Shown here one piece after another: positions 28,630 to 37,487 of a stretch of 57,881 nt of DNA. The notes under the pieces were generated by a model, which did no database searches, was not told the origin of the DNA, and saw nothing but the letters and a program-made list of their open reading frames with translations. Numbering within the stretch: position 1 is the stretch's first letter; every line of letters begins with the position of its first letter. This stretch comes from Bacteroidota bacterium. GTDB taxonomy: Bacteria > Bacteroidota > Bacteroidia > Chitinophagales > Saprospiraceae. Both the position numbers and the translations under genes were made by a program. The stretch is from positions 1-57,881 of the forward strand of contig JAFMDF010000021.1 in the NCBI GenBank assembly GCA_017857395.1. Reading direction: 5' to 3'.

Positions 28630-29526
28630 TCAATTAAAATTCACATAATCCCAAGGGTCAATTGGTTTTCCCTTGTGCCATAATTCAAAATGCAAATGTG
28701 GTCCAGTGGAATGATCGCCTGTATTGCCAATAATAGCAATGGCTTCCCCAGCTTTGACGACTTCTCCGACCTTTTTAAGCAATACAGAATTATGTTTATA
28801 AAAAGAAACGAGATTATCGCTATGTTGGATACAAATAGTATTGCCTGTTTCTAAAGTCCAATCAGAGGAAATGACAAAACCACTCATGACTGATTTTACA
28901 GGCGTATTTTTTGGGGCAGCAATATCAACACCATAATGGCGCTCATCAGGAGAAAAGGAGAGGGTCATCGTACCACTAACTGGTGGGGTAAAGAATAATT
29001 GTTCTAATGGTTTATTTTGTACGCCTAAATTAACTACGGTAGGCGCAGGTCCATTGAGTTCTTCACCTATAGCTGCTCTTAAATCTTCATCTTCTGGTAC
29101 TTTGTCAACATTCAACGCTCTATCTACGACACTAATTGGCATTTCTTGTTCACCTGTTTCTCCAGTAGTATCAACATTACCCACCATAATATTTCTAATC
29201 CCTGTTGCCCAAGCTTCATAAGAGGCTACTTGATTTTCTAATCCTTCAATTTGTTGCTCTAATTCTGCTGCTTTTTCTTGAGCATCAAAATCTCCATATC
29301 CTGGAATAAACTGCTTTAGTGGCGTAAAAACGATTAATAAAAAGACAATAAAGGCTAAGGCTACAAAAATACTACTAGCAATGGTATATAAATTAGCCAG
29401 TGTTAATTTTGTGGTATTAACTTCTTCAAAGGAATCATCATTGATGATAACTAATCTATAGGTCGTCGCTAATTTTTCTTTCCAATGTTCCCAACGACTG
29501 CCCTCTGTTTGATTATTTTCGTCCAT
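28630..29526 (-). CDS. M23 family (LytM) metallopeptidase, membrane-anchored
   Basis: A 298-residue protein with one membrane helix (residues ~46-68), a coiled coil (~85-105) and a C-terminal zinc endopeptidase domain: His197 and Asp201 (ERHYGVDIAAP), His245, and H277-L-H279 (GPHLHFELW). All expected zinc and catalytic residues are present, so it is probably active on peptidoglycan cross-links rather than being an EnvC/NlpD-type activator. Residues 1-45 are cytoplasmic, which is typical of this Bacteroidota family. Confidence 0.92.
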   Translation of the reverse strand: MDENNQTEGSRWEHWKEKLATTYRLVIINDDSFEEVNTTKLTLANLYTIASSIFVALAFIVFLLIVFTPLKQFIPGYGDFDAQEKAAELEQQIEGLENQVASYEAWATGIRNIMVGNVDTTGETGEQEMPISVVDRALNVDKVPEDEDLRAAIGEELNGPAPTVVNLGVQNKPLEQLFFTPPVSGTMTLSFSPDERHYGVDIAAPKNTPVKSVMSGFVISSDWTLETGNTICIQHSDNLVSFYKHNSVLLKKVGEVVKAGEAIAIIGNTGDHSTGPHLHFELWHKGKPIDPWDYVNFN

Positions 29527-29646
29527 GTAGTTTTCTTTTTATAGATATTTTTTTTTAGTAACAAGGAAAAAATAAATCTTTGTTTAGACGCTCCAAGGTC
29601 TTAAAGACGCTTGTAGGCCTTATTATTTGACCGTCACTCAACCACG

Positions 29647-29674
29647 CAAAGTTACTGCTTTTGCTCAATTCAAA
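29647..29674 (-). promoter_or_regulatory. Possible promoter for the M23 gene
   Basis: Read on the minus strand: TTTG (29674-29671), 16 bp, TAACTTTG (29654-29647). The -7 box is a perfect TAnnTTTG. The spacing is one base short of the usual range. The rest of 29527-29865 holds a 19-bp direct repeat (AGACGCTCCAAGGTCTTAA and AGACGCTTGTAGGCCTTAT, 29584-29622) and nothing else recognised. Confidence 0.4.
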
Positions 29675-29865
29675 TAAAGGATTGCTGAAAAATTAGTGGT
29701 TTCCACTCAAAACTATCTATTTTTGGATTAAAATATGAATTTTCGACAATAATCTCTCTGGATTACCGCTTTAATATTTTGAAACACTTTTTGTGTTTTT
29801 TAACGTATAGATTAGCATCGAAATTTAATAGCAATGTTTACTTTTAAAACCAACTTCACTAAAAA

Positions 29866-29900
29866 TGAAGTTGAAAGTTGAAAGTTGACAATTGAAAATT
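29866..29900. repeat. Heptamer array just before the porW start
   Basis: Five units run TGAAGTT, GAAAGTT, GAAAGTT, GACAATT, GAAAATT. They end 12 bp before the porW ATG and occupy the position of a ribosome-binding region. Confidence 0.65.
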
Positions 29901-29912
29901 ATAAACGACTTC

Positions 29913-32867
29913 ATGACTTATTTGAAAAAGACGAAAAAAATAGGGGCGTATTTATTAGTGGTCTTTTTAGTGACTGCTTGTACGACTCAAAAGAAAAGAG
30001 GAGATTTAACCAAATTCCAGAAGTTTTATCAAAATACAACATCTGAATATAACGGCTATTTTAACGCTAATATCTTGTACGAAGAGAGTTTATTAAAAAT
30101 GAACGAACAAGTACAAGATAATTATAATAAAGTATTACCAGTTTATAAATATACAGAAGCGGGTAATCCAAAAGCTGTGGCTGAAGATTTGGATGAAGCG
30201 GTGAAAAAAGTCTCCGTCGTCGTTTCGCTGCATCGGCAATCCGATTGGGTAGATGATTGTTACTTGTTGATGGGTAAATCCCTGTTTTTAAAACAAGATT
30301 ATGAAACAGCACAAGAGGCCTTAGAATATTTAGTAGCAGAATATAATCCACAAGCTTTGGCTAAGAAGCAAAGTAGAAAGCGAAAGAAAGCGGATAAAAA
30401 AGCTAGTCGGACTACTAAAGGTAAAAAAGAGAAGAAGAAGGAAGTGGAAAAGAGTAAGAAAGATAGAAAGAAAGAAATAGAAAAGAAGAAGAAAAGTCGT
30501 AAAAAAGAACTTAAGGCTAAAAAGAAAGCTAGAGCGAAGGGTAAAAAAGTGACAAGTGCGCCTAAAATGTCTAAAGAGGAAAAGGCTAAAGCTGCAAAGG
30601 CAGCAGCGGATAAAAAATTAGCAGAACAAGAGGCAGCAGATAAAAAATCGGAGGCAGCTGCGGAAGCGGAAGCTAAGGCAGCAGCAGAAAAAACAAATTA
30701 CTTTCTAAAACATAGACCTTGTTACCAAGAGGGAGTACTTTGGTTGGCTAAAACTTATGTGAAGCGAGATGATTATATCAGAGCAGAATTTTTATTTGAG
30801 GAATTAGCAGAAGCACCAAATACGTTTGATGACATCAAAGCGCAGTTAGCACCTGCGATGGCTGATTTTTACTTGCAACAAAAGAAATATGATGAAGCCG
30901 TTAATCCTTTAAATCAAGCAGTAGAATATGCAAAAGATAAAAATGATAAAGCGAGATATGCTTTTATTTTAGCACAGATTCATCAAAATGCAGGCAGAAA
31001 TGTAGAAGCTTTAGCGAGTTTTGAACAAGCTAAAAAATACAGTAATAATTATGAATTAGAATTTTCTGCGGAGCTAAATGTCTTGAAAAATTCATGGGCG
31101 ACAGGTAGGCTAACAGAAGCGCAAGTGCAGAAAGATTTAGAAAAGATGTTGAAAGAAGCTAAAAATTCAGAATACCAAGACCAAATTTATTTTGTATTAG
31201 CTGATATTGCTTTGAAAGCTGGGAATAAACCCAAGGCTATTGAATATTTAGCACAATCTTTAGAAACGAATTCTTTGAATCAAGCTCAAAAAGGGGAATC
31301 TCATTTCCTCTTAGCTAATTTGTATTACGAAGCTGAAGAATATGTAAAAGCTAAAAGTAATTACGATGCCGCTTTGGGTGCTTTATCTAAAAATGATGAA
31401 CGTTATCCAGAAGTTGAACGATTGGCAAAGGGGTTGACCGATATTGTGAAAAATATAGAAATCATTGCTTTACAAGATAGTTTGTTGAAGGTCAGTGATA
31501 TGAGTCCTGAGGAAAAGCGAAAGTTAGCAGCAAATATTAAAAAACAACAAGCTGATGACAAGTTGGCTGCTGCTAAAGCGACCAATGCAAAAAGTGCAGC
31601 AAGTCGACCTTCTAATATTCCAACTGGTGTCCCACAAACTGGTAATTCTAATTTCTTTGCCTATAATGATAAAGCTAAAAAGAAAGGCTATAGAGAATTT
31701 CAAAAGAGATGGGGTGGAAGATTTGAAGCCGAGGATGATTGGCGTCGGTCTAATCGACCAAGTGTGTCTATTAATGATAATATTGCAGATGTTTCTTCTT
31801 ATGAAGAGGCGTTAACAGAGGAGGAAATTACGCAAATGTTGGCGGGAGTTCCCGCTACAGATGCGGCTAAACAGCAGGCAAACGATAAGGTGATGACTGC
31901 TTTATTTGAATTGGGAACCTTGTATAGAGACCGTCTAAAGAATAATCAAAAAGCAATTTTAACGCTAGAAGAATTGAATACAAGATATCCTGATAGCCGA
32001 CATGAATTAGAGTCTTGGTACTTCTTGTATTTAGCTTATGCAGATATGGGAGATAATGGTAAAAAAAGAGAATATTTCGATAAAATTTTAAAGAAGTATG
32101 GCAATACTATTTATGCTCGAGTATTAAAAGACCCAGATTATTTATCTAAAACGGAAGATAAAGAATCTAAAATCAATAGCTATTATGATGAAACTTATGC
32201 GATGTTTACAGGTGGTAAATATACACAAGTAAAGAGTCGAGTGGAAAAAGTTAACCGACTTTTTGGTGGAAATAATTCGCACCAACCTCGGTTTGCCTTA
32301 TTGGATGCCATGAGTTCTGGGGCCTTAAAAGATGGTGGGGGTAAAGAAGTTTATGTCAAAAAACTCAAAGCATTAATCGGTAAATTTCCGAATACAGATG
32401 AAGAGAAAAGGGCCAAGGAAATCCTTCGTTTATTAGGCGATAAATCTGCGCTGGAAGGTGGTTTATTGGATAAAGAGAAAATGGATAACTTGAATAAAGT
32501 CTTTCGTGTAGAAGAAGATAAAGTTCATTATGGTATCGTGGTTTTTGATGAAAAAGTTGATTTAAATAAAGTAAAAGCCAATATATCTGATTATAACCGT
32601 AAAAACCATAAACTGGACCGACTCAGAATTTCTAATATTTATTTAGGAAGTGATACCAATCGGCCTGTGATTATTGTACGGAAATTCAAAGACAAGAAAA
32701 TTGCCATGAAGTATTACAATGGTGTTGTTAGCGATTTAAAAGACTTTATTTCCGTAAAAGTAGGTTTTGACCTTTTTGTGGTGAATCAATATAATTATCG
32801 CCAAATTCTACGAAAGAAATCAGTTGATGATTATCGATTATTTTTTGCAGAGAATTATCAGAAATAA
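29913..32867 (+). CDS. porW: T9SS lipoprotein PorW/SprE-like, TPR repeats
   Basis: The ATG at 29913 is preferred over a TTG at 29892, because the lipoprotein leader (MTYLKKTKKIGAYLLVVFLVTAC, Cys23) begins there. The 984-residue protein matches the PorW/SprE family: an N-terminal FQKFYQNTTSEYNGYFNAN, KVLPVY and DDCYLLMGKSLF, TPR units through the middle (EEYVKAKSNYDAAL, KKYDEAVNPLNQAVEYA), and a C-terminal domain HYGIVVFDEKVDLNKVKANI. The family is needed for type IX secretion and gliding, linking the outer-membrane and inner-membrane parts. Residues ~150-260 are an insertion of almost only Lys, Glu, Ala and Arg between TPR segments. Confidence 0.88.
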   Translation: MTYLKKTKKIGAYLLVVFLVTACTTQKKRGDLTKFQKFYQNTTSEYNGYFNANILYEESLLKMNEQVQDNYNKVLPVYKYTEAGNPKAVAEDLDEAVKKVSVVVSLHRQSDWVDDCYLLMGKSLFLKQDYETAQEALEYLVAEYNPQALAKKQSRKRKKADKKASRTTKGKKEKKKEVEKSKKDRKKEIEKKKKSRKKELKAKKKARAKGKKVTSAPKMSKEEKAKAAKAAADKKLAEQEAADKKSEAAAEAEAKAAAEKTNYFLKHRPCYQEGVLWLAKTYVKRDDYIRAEFLFEELAEAPNTFDDIKAQLAPAMADFYLQQKKYDEAVNPLNQAVEYAKDKNDKARYAFILAQIHQNAGRNVEALASFEQAKKYSNNYELEFSAELNVLKNSWATGRLTEAQVQKDLEKMLKEAKNSEYQDQIYFVLADIALKAGNKPKAIEYLAQSLETNSLNQAQKGESHFLLANLYYEAEEYVKAKSNYDAALGALSKNDERYPEVERLAKGLTDIVKNIEIIALQDSLLKVSDMSPEEKRKLAANIKKQQADDKLAAAKATNAKSAASRPSNIPTGVPQTGNSNFFAYNDKAKKKGYREFQKRWGGRFEAEDDWRRSNRPSVSINDNIADVSSYEEALTEEEITQMLAGVPATDAAKQQANDKVMTALFELGTLYRDRLKNNQKAILTLEELNTRYPDSRHELESWYFLYLAYADMGDNGKKREYFDKILKKYGNTIYARVLKDPDYLSKTEDKESKINSYYDETYAMFTGGKYTQVKSRVEKVNRLFGGNNSHQPRFALLDAMSSGALKDGGGKEVYVKKLKALIGKFPNTDEEKRAKEILRLLGDKSALEGGLLDKEKMDNLNKVFRVEEDKVHYGIVVFDEKVDLNKVKANISDYNRKNHKLDRLRISNIYLGSDTNRPVIIVRKFKDKKIAMKYYNGVVSDLKDFISVKVGFDLFVVNQYNYRQILRKKSVDDYRLFFAENYQK

Positions 32868-32890
32868 ATAGACTTTATTCTAAAAACCAT

Positions 32891-32935
32891 AGTGCTTCCA
32901 TCCCGATAGCTATCGGGACAAGTTCTGGAAGCACT
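32891..32935. terminator. Bidirectional terminator with nested palindrome
   Basis: An outer 9-bp stem (AGTGCTTCC at 32891-32899 with GGAAGCACT at 32927-32935) encloses a perfect 18-bp palindrome TCCCGATAGCTATCGGGA (32901-32918). It lies 23 bp after porW, between convergent genes. Confidence 0.75.
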
Positions 32936-32952
32936 TTCTATACGCTTTATTT

Positions 32953-33052
32953 TAGCATAGGCTCGTCTATGATTGTAAATTTTTAACGCACGCAAAGACG
33001 CGAAGAAGCGTCCGCAACTTGAATTATTTACAACTATAGGTGCGTAGCCTTA
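32953..33052. repeat. Imperfect 100-bp inverted repeat
   Basis: The left arm (32953-32980, GGCTCGTCTATGATTGTAAA) and right arm (33026-33052) are imperfectly inverted. The interior carries a GC-richer string of AACGCA/CGCAAAGACGC-like units (near 32984-33015). It sits at the 3' end of the PD-(D/E)XK-like gene. Confidence 0.45.
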
Positions 33053-33061
33053 GAATAAGTT

Positions 33062-33673
33062 TCAATCTTGTTTTTTAGTAACCTGCAGTGATTGGTTAAA
33101 AATAGGTTGATGCATATTTGATATGATTACTTTGATTGGATAAGCTTTTAACGCCTTTTCTAAAACAGGTTGAATAGAAGTACTTAATGCTTCCAAAGAA
33201 CTATTGGAAGTAAGCGAAATGTCAATTTCTAGCCACAAAATAAAAATAAATTTTGTTCCTCCGTCAATCATTTCCTGAACCTGATGCCAGAAATACCAAT
33301 CTTTACTACGAATTAAAAAAGATGGAAGGAAGGAATGTATTTTTAAAATCACAGGATACCACCACTGGCGCTGTAAATATTGGCGAATTACGCTGATAGC
33401 CGTTAGCGTATCTTCTACTTTTCCAATAATCTTTTCAATAAAGGCAGGCATGTCCTCGACAATTAAATACTTTGGAATGGTATTTGGCTGGTTCGTATGG
33501 TAATTCTTAACTTCAAAGAAAACGACCTGCTTACTTTGGTAAATCCCTAAAAAATCAATTCCTTTTAATCCTGCGCTACTTAGAATCTTGAAATAACGAT
33601 GCGTATCGTATTTCTTAATCTGCCAATCAGGATCCGAAAATTGAAATTGTAAGTCACTTTCGAAGAAAATCAT
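33062..33673 (-). CDS. Putative PD-(D/E)XK-fold protein of unknown function
   Basis: A 203-residue soluble protein with no named family recognised. Residues 36-58 read LKGIDFLGIYQSKQVVFFEVKNY, a D...ExK arrangement (Asp40, Glu54, Lys56) on two predicted beta strands, which is the core of PD-(D/E)XK nucleases. The rest is alpha-helical with aromatic patches (QRQWWYPVILKI) and a final strand KVIISNMHQ. It could be a nuclease or a degenerate nuclease-fold protein. It lies 99 bp downstream of dinB-like on the same strand. Confidence 0.6.
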   Translation of the reverse strand: MIFFESDLQFQFSDPDWQIKKYDTHRYFKILSSAGLKGIDFLGIYQSKQVVFFEVKNYHTNQPNTIPKYLIVEDMPAFIEKIIGKVEDTLTAISVIRQYLQRQWWYPVILKIHSFLPSFLIRSKDWYFWHQVQEMIDGGTKFIFILWLEIDISLTSNSSLEALSTSIQPVLEKALKAYPIKVIISNMHQPIFNQSLQVTKKQD

Positions 33674-33738
33674 TTTGGGAGGTGTATAGGGAAATGCGTT
33701 TTAATTATCTCTTCAACCTCCGTGTTTCAACTCGTTTT

Positions 33739-33762
33739 GAAGTTGAAGTTGAAGTTGAAGTT
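33739..33762. repeat. Perfect GAAGTT hexamer repeat
   Basis: Four exact GAAGTT copies lie between the DinB-like gene end and the PD-(D/E)XK-like gene start, flanked by TCAACT-type fragments of the reverse sense (33726-33735). Confidence 0.7.
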
Positions 33763-33772
33763 TTAAACTTAT

Positions 33773-34294
33773 TTATAATCCATACCGCTCCTTTAAAATC
33801 TGCCAATGATGAATTTCATGTCCCGCAATCATAAATCCAAGGGCTAAAGCAGAAAATGCCCCACCACTAGCTGTCCCTATACGATCTAGCATATTGGTAG
33901 ACATATTTTTGAAAAGGGCAATCGTAGACCGTCTTAATAGTTCGTATTCCTCTATTAAAGAAGCAGGACTTCGTTGGGCTACCTCATAATAAGCAACATA
34001 ATCATTCTGTTCAAAACCTTGCATAGGAAGTTGATCGTTTCTAGAAATTCTCAAGGCACGATAGGCAAAAATTCGTTCGGTATCTAAGATATGGATTAGG
34101 ACTTCTTTGACGGTCCATTTATCGGTAGCGTATTGATGATTCCATTGGTCTTCGGTTAGTGTTTGTAAAATGGCTAAGTTTTTAGCGAGTGATTGCTTTA
34201 GGGTAGCTACAAAATCAGGATTGTCAACTTTTCTAATATAAGTTTTAGAATACTCCATTGATTCATGGGCGGCTGGTCTTCGGTGTGTGGACAT
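33773..34294 (-). CDS. DinB-like four-helix-bundle protein
   Basis: A 173-residue protein of the DinB_2/YfiT-like superfamily. The metal-binding His pattern is visible: WTVKEVLIHILDTERIFAYRAL in helix 2 and AGHEIHHWQILKERY at the C-terminus. The conserved first helix (SLAKNLAILQTLTEDQWNHQYA) also fits. Members are divalent-metal hydrolases or thiol transferases, often of unknown substrate. The start at 34294 gives an unusually His/Arg-rich head (MSTHRRPAAHE), so a start at the internal Met13 (34258) is also possible. Confidence 0.82.
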   Translation of the reverse strand: MSTHRRPAAHESMEYSKTYIRKVDNPDFVATLKQSLAKNLAILQTLTEDQWNHQYATDKWTVKEVLIHILDTERIFAYRALRISRNDQLPMQGFEQNDYVAYYEVAQRSPASLIEEYELLRRSTIALFKNMSTNMLDRIGTASGGAFSALALGFMIAGHEIHHWQILKERYGL

Positions 34295-34513
34295 AGAATA
34301 AGGAATTTAGGTTAAGTAATTGGACTTTTGGTAAAAGTTGATTGATTATTAATTATTGATAATTAGCACTTTACATTTTAAGTGTTGTGAAATTAACTAA
34401 TTACCGTGTAATATCCGTTGGACTTCACTAATCCGTTGGGAATTAAATGCAACGTGTCACAGTTATTTTATCCGTTACTAACAGTTTTTATTTTATAAGC
34501 GTTCAATAGGTAT
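34295..34513. other. Spacer between the DinB-like and queA genes
   Basis: No gene is seen. It contains a small inverted repeat AGCACTT/AAGTGTT (34364-34386) and two near-copies of AATCCGTTGG about 20 bp apart (34409-34440). No promoter pair was found. Confidence 0.3.
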
Positions 34514-34553
34514 AAAAAAAGGCTATTCTGAAATGATTTCAAAATAGCCTTTT
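34514..34553 (-). terminator. Terminator of queA
   Basis: AAAAGGCTATT (34517-34527) pairs with AATAGCCTTTT (34543-34553), and the loop itself contains TGAAATGATTTCA, extending the stem. It gives a U-run on the minus strand. It lies about 80 bp past the queA stop. Confidence 0.85.
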
Positions 34554-34630
34554 AGGTAAAACAGCATAGCGGATTTAATTAATGATTTAAGCATATTTTC
34601 TTAAGCCAACCTATTTAATCCTAAGCCGCT

Positions 34631-35695
34631 TTATATAATCAACATCGCATCACCATAAGTGAAGAAGCGGTATTTTTCTTTGATGGCTTCAGCGTAAGCT
34701 TCTTTTATTAATTCGGCCCCCCCAAAAGCAGAAGTCATGATGACTAAACTTGATTTTGGTAAGTGGAAATTTGTAACCATGCAATTGGCGATTCTGAATT
34801 CATAGGGAGGGAAGACAAATTTATTTGTCCAACCTTCTACAGGCTTCAAATTATCTGTTGCAGATACTGCTGATTCGATAGACCGCATAGATGTTGTACC
34901 AACAGAACAAATCTTTCGGTTTGCTTTAAGGGCAGCATTAACCTGATCACAAGTTGCCTGATCAATTTTGAAGTATTCTGCGTCCATTTTGTGCTTAGAC
35001 AAATCTTCCACATCAATACTTCTAAAAGTACCTAGGCCAATATGGAGGGTCAATTCAGCAAAATCTATCCCCTTGATTTCTAACTGCTTCATTAACGTTC
35101 GACTAAAATGCAACCCTGCTGTAGGGGCAGCAACTGCGCCAATATTTTTAGCATAAATGGTTTGATACCGCTCTATGTCTAATGGTTCTGGAGCCCTATC
35201 AAGATATTTTGGAAGTGGCATTGTGCCTAATTTTTCCAATTCTCCATGAAATTCAACATCCGTACCTTCATACAAAAACCGAATGGTTCGGCCTCTTGAA
35301 GTCGTATTGTCAACAACTTCCGCAATCAAGATATTATTACCAGCTTCGTCTGAGAAGTAGAGTTTATTACCTACTCGAATCTTTCTGGCAGGATCAACCA
35401 ATACATCCCAAAGCTTAGCCTCTTTATTCAATTCTCTTAACAAGAAAACCTCAATTCTAGCGCCTGTTTTTTCCTTTGTGCCATATAATCTGGCTGGAAA
35501 AACCTTGGTATTATTAAAAATCATAACATCGTCTTCTTCGAAATAATCGATTAAGTCTTTGAAGATTTTATGTTCAATTTTTCCCGTGTCTTTGTGTAGC
35601 ACCATTAGCCGAGATTCATCCCGTTGATCGGATGGATATTTAGCAACTAATTCCTCTGGTAACTCAAAATTGAATTGTGACAGTTTAGTCCTCAT
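34631..35695 (-). CDS. queA: tRNA preQ1(34) S-adenosylmethionine ribosyltransferase-isomerase
   Basis: A 354-residue enzyme that transfers and isomerises the ribosyl group of SAM onto preQ1 in tRNA, giving epoxyqueuosine. Family signatures are clear: the N-terminal [91 protein letters not shown] and the C-terminal [12 protein letters not shown]. It is full length. No other queuosine gene adjoins it. Confidence 0.97.
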   Translation of the reverse strand: MRTKLSQFNFELPEELVAKYPSDQRDESRLMVLHKDTGKIEHKIFKDLIDYFEEDDVMIFNNTKVFPARLYGTKEKTGARIEVFLLRELNKEAKLWDVLVDPARKIRVGNKLYFSDEAGNNILIAEVVDNTTSRGRTIRFLYEGTDVEFHGELEKLGTMPLPKYLDRAPEPLDIERYQTIYAKNIGAVAAPTAGLHFSRTLMKQLEIKGIDFAELTLHIGLGTFRSIDVEDLSKHKMDAEYFKIDQATCDQVNAALKANRKICSVGTTSMRSIESAVSATDNLKPVEGWTNKFVFPPYEFRIANCMVTNFHLPKSSLVIMTSAFGGAELIKEAYAEAIKEKYRFFTYGDAMLII

Positions 35696-35995
35696 TCAAA
35701 TATTATGTTTTATTAAAAATACTATTAAAAAATGCTTTTTAAGGTGAATTATGTATTACCAAAATAAAGCCATTTTTTTAAAATGACTGCAAAGATAAGA
35801 AATGTCTAGCTCTTTAAAAATAGCCAAAGCAGGAATTAAAAATATTATTGACTGATAATAGGCTATTTCAAAAATTAAAAAATGCTTAAACAGCGTAATC
35901 TTTGTATTTTGACTAGTTAGCAGAAAAAAGTAACACCTTTATCGAATGATTTGCTGCTTTAGTAAACAAAAGTTTAATTTTACCTTTTGAATAGT
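35696..35995. other. AT-rich spacer upstream of queA
   Basis: On the minus strand a TATCTTTG box (35797-35790) fits the phylum -7 element for queA, but the nearest TTTG (35828-35825) is 27 bp away, longer than usual. No gene or repeat is seen. Confidence 0.3.
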
Positions 35996-36124
35996 TAATC
36001 TAAGTTGCGTTAAATTGTTGTATTGCTAAATTGCTACATTGTTTTAGATTAATATCTACCTTTAACCAACATTTTTGGTCGTTTTCAGCAATATAACCAT
36101 TTGTGTTTTCCGCAACTTAGATTA
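35996..36124. repeat. 129-bp MITE-like sequence with 14-bp perfect inverted ends
   Basis: TAATCTAAGTTGCG (35996-36009) is exactly inverted at 36111-36124 (CGCAACTTAGATTA). Inside are four octamer units (ATTGTTGT, ATTGCTAA, ATTGCTAC, ATTGTTTT at 36014-36045) and ACCAA/TTGGT. No ORF is present. It lies 57 bp upstream of the permease start, so it could affect that gene's expression. Confidence 0.6.
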
Positions 36125-36180
36125 GTTATTAATACTACTATAGAAAGTCATTATTCACCTGAGCTAGTATATCTTATCTT

Positions 36181-37434
36181 ATGATTACCGTATTCAAAGT
36201 CATTATTGAAAGTTTTCGCCAAGCATGGCAGTCCTTAGTGGGTAATAAACTAAGGAGTTTTTTGTCTTTGCTAGGTATTTCTATTGGTATTTTCTGTATC
36301 ATCGGCGTACTATCAGCAGTAGATTCTCTGGAAGATAATGTACGCTCTAGTTTTGATAAATTGGGAAATGATGTGATTTATGTAGACCGATTTACTTGGG
36401 CGGAAGACCCTGGAGATAATTATTGGAAATGGATGAAGCGCCCTCGACCTTCTTATAATGATTTTAAGGCAATTCAAACAAAAGTGAAGAGTGCGGACAT
36501 GGCTTCCTTTTTTACAGTAGTTGGTGGGAAAACAGCTAAATATCGCTCTAGCAGTGTAGAAGGTGGATTCTTAGTAGGCTTAACAGAAGACAGTGGCCCT
36601 TTGTTAGGCTTGGAATATGAGAAAGGGCGTTATTTTTCTAAGAATGAAATGTTGACAGGCGCCCCTAAAGTAATTATTGGTGGGGTCATAGCAGAAGAAT
36701 TATTTGGTTCGATTGAGGCAGTTGGTAAAAAGGTGAAAATTGGCGGTAGAAATTTAGAAGTCATAGGCGTTTTAAAAAAATCAGGTGAAAGTTTGATTGA
36801 CCCGATGAATTTTGATGAAGGCTTGATGATTAATTATAGAATGGCTAAAAAATTTGCTAATTTAAAAGAAGGGAACAGAATGCATTCCCAGATTAGTGTA
36901 AAAGCCAAAGAGGGCGTAAGTACCGCTGATTTGAAAGATGAAATTACGGGGGTCATCAGGGCGAGAAGAAAGTTAAAACCAAAAGAAGAAGATGATTTTG
37001 CTTTGAATGAATTATCTTTATTGAGTAATCTATTAGATGGGCTGTTTGGTGTTTTAAATTCGGCGGGCTGGATGATTGGTGGATTTGCCTTGATTGTAGG
37101 TATGTTTAGTGTAGCGAATATCATGTTTGTATCGGTTAAAGAAAGAACTAATTTAATTGGCGTTAAAAAAGCATTAGGCGCAAAACGCTATGTAATTCTA
37201 ATAGAATTCTTGATAGAGTCTGTTATCCTTTGTATTATTGGCGGGTTATTTGGTCTGGGATTTATTTGGTTACTACTAACAGGCATTTCTAAAGCCATCG
37301 ACTTCCCACTTTACTTAGATATGGGGAATGCCATTTTTGGCCTGACTGTTTCTATTATTACGGGTATATTAGCTGGTGTTATTCCCGCTTTTCAAGCGGC
37401 AAATATGGATCCAGTAGAGGCGATGAGAGGTTAA
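36181..37434 (+). CDS. MacB-type ABC transporter permease
   Basis: A 417-residue inner-membrane protein: first helix at ~22-45 (KLRSFLSLLGISIGIFCIIGVLSA), a periplasmic MacB_PCD-like domain, then an FtsX domain with three helices (GWMIGGFALIVGMFSVANIMFVSVKERTNLIGVKKALGAKRYVIL...). The ERTNLIGVKKALGA coupling motif is intact. There is no fused ATPase domain, so the partner ATPase and membrane-fusion protein must be elsewhere. It probably exports a small molecule or lipoprotein. The MATE gene follows after 53 bp. Confidence 0.9.
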   Translation: MITVFKVIIESFRQAWQSLVGNKLRSFLSLLGISIGIFCIIGVLSAVDSLEDNVRSSFDKLGNDVIYVDRFTWAEDPGDNYWKWMKRPRPSYNDFKAIQTKVKSADMASFFTVVGGKTAKYRSSSVEGGFLVGLTEDSGPLLGLEYEKGRYFSKNEMLTGAPKVIIGGVIAEELFGSIEAVGKKVKIGGRNLEVIGVLKKSGESLIDPMNFDEGLMINYRMAKKFANLKEGNRMHSQISVKAKEGVSTADLKDEITGVIRARRKLKPKEEDDFALNELSLLSNLLDGLFGVLNSAGWMIGGFALIVGMFSVANIMFVSVKERTNLIGVKKALGAKRYVILIEFLIESVILCIIGGLFGLGFIWLLLTGISKAIDFPLYLDMGNAIFGLTVSIITGILAGVIPAFQAANMDPVEAMRG

Positions 37435-37487
37435 GTTTAGTAGGTAGAGGTTGAAACTATTTGCTACCGCTACCTTATAAATAAACT

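Noticed and set aside
29892-29912. TTG start for PorW giving seven extra residues
   Set aside because: The lipoprotein leader starts cleanly at the ATG at 29913, and the extra residues come from the heptamer array.
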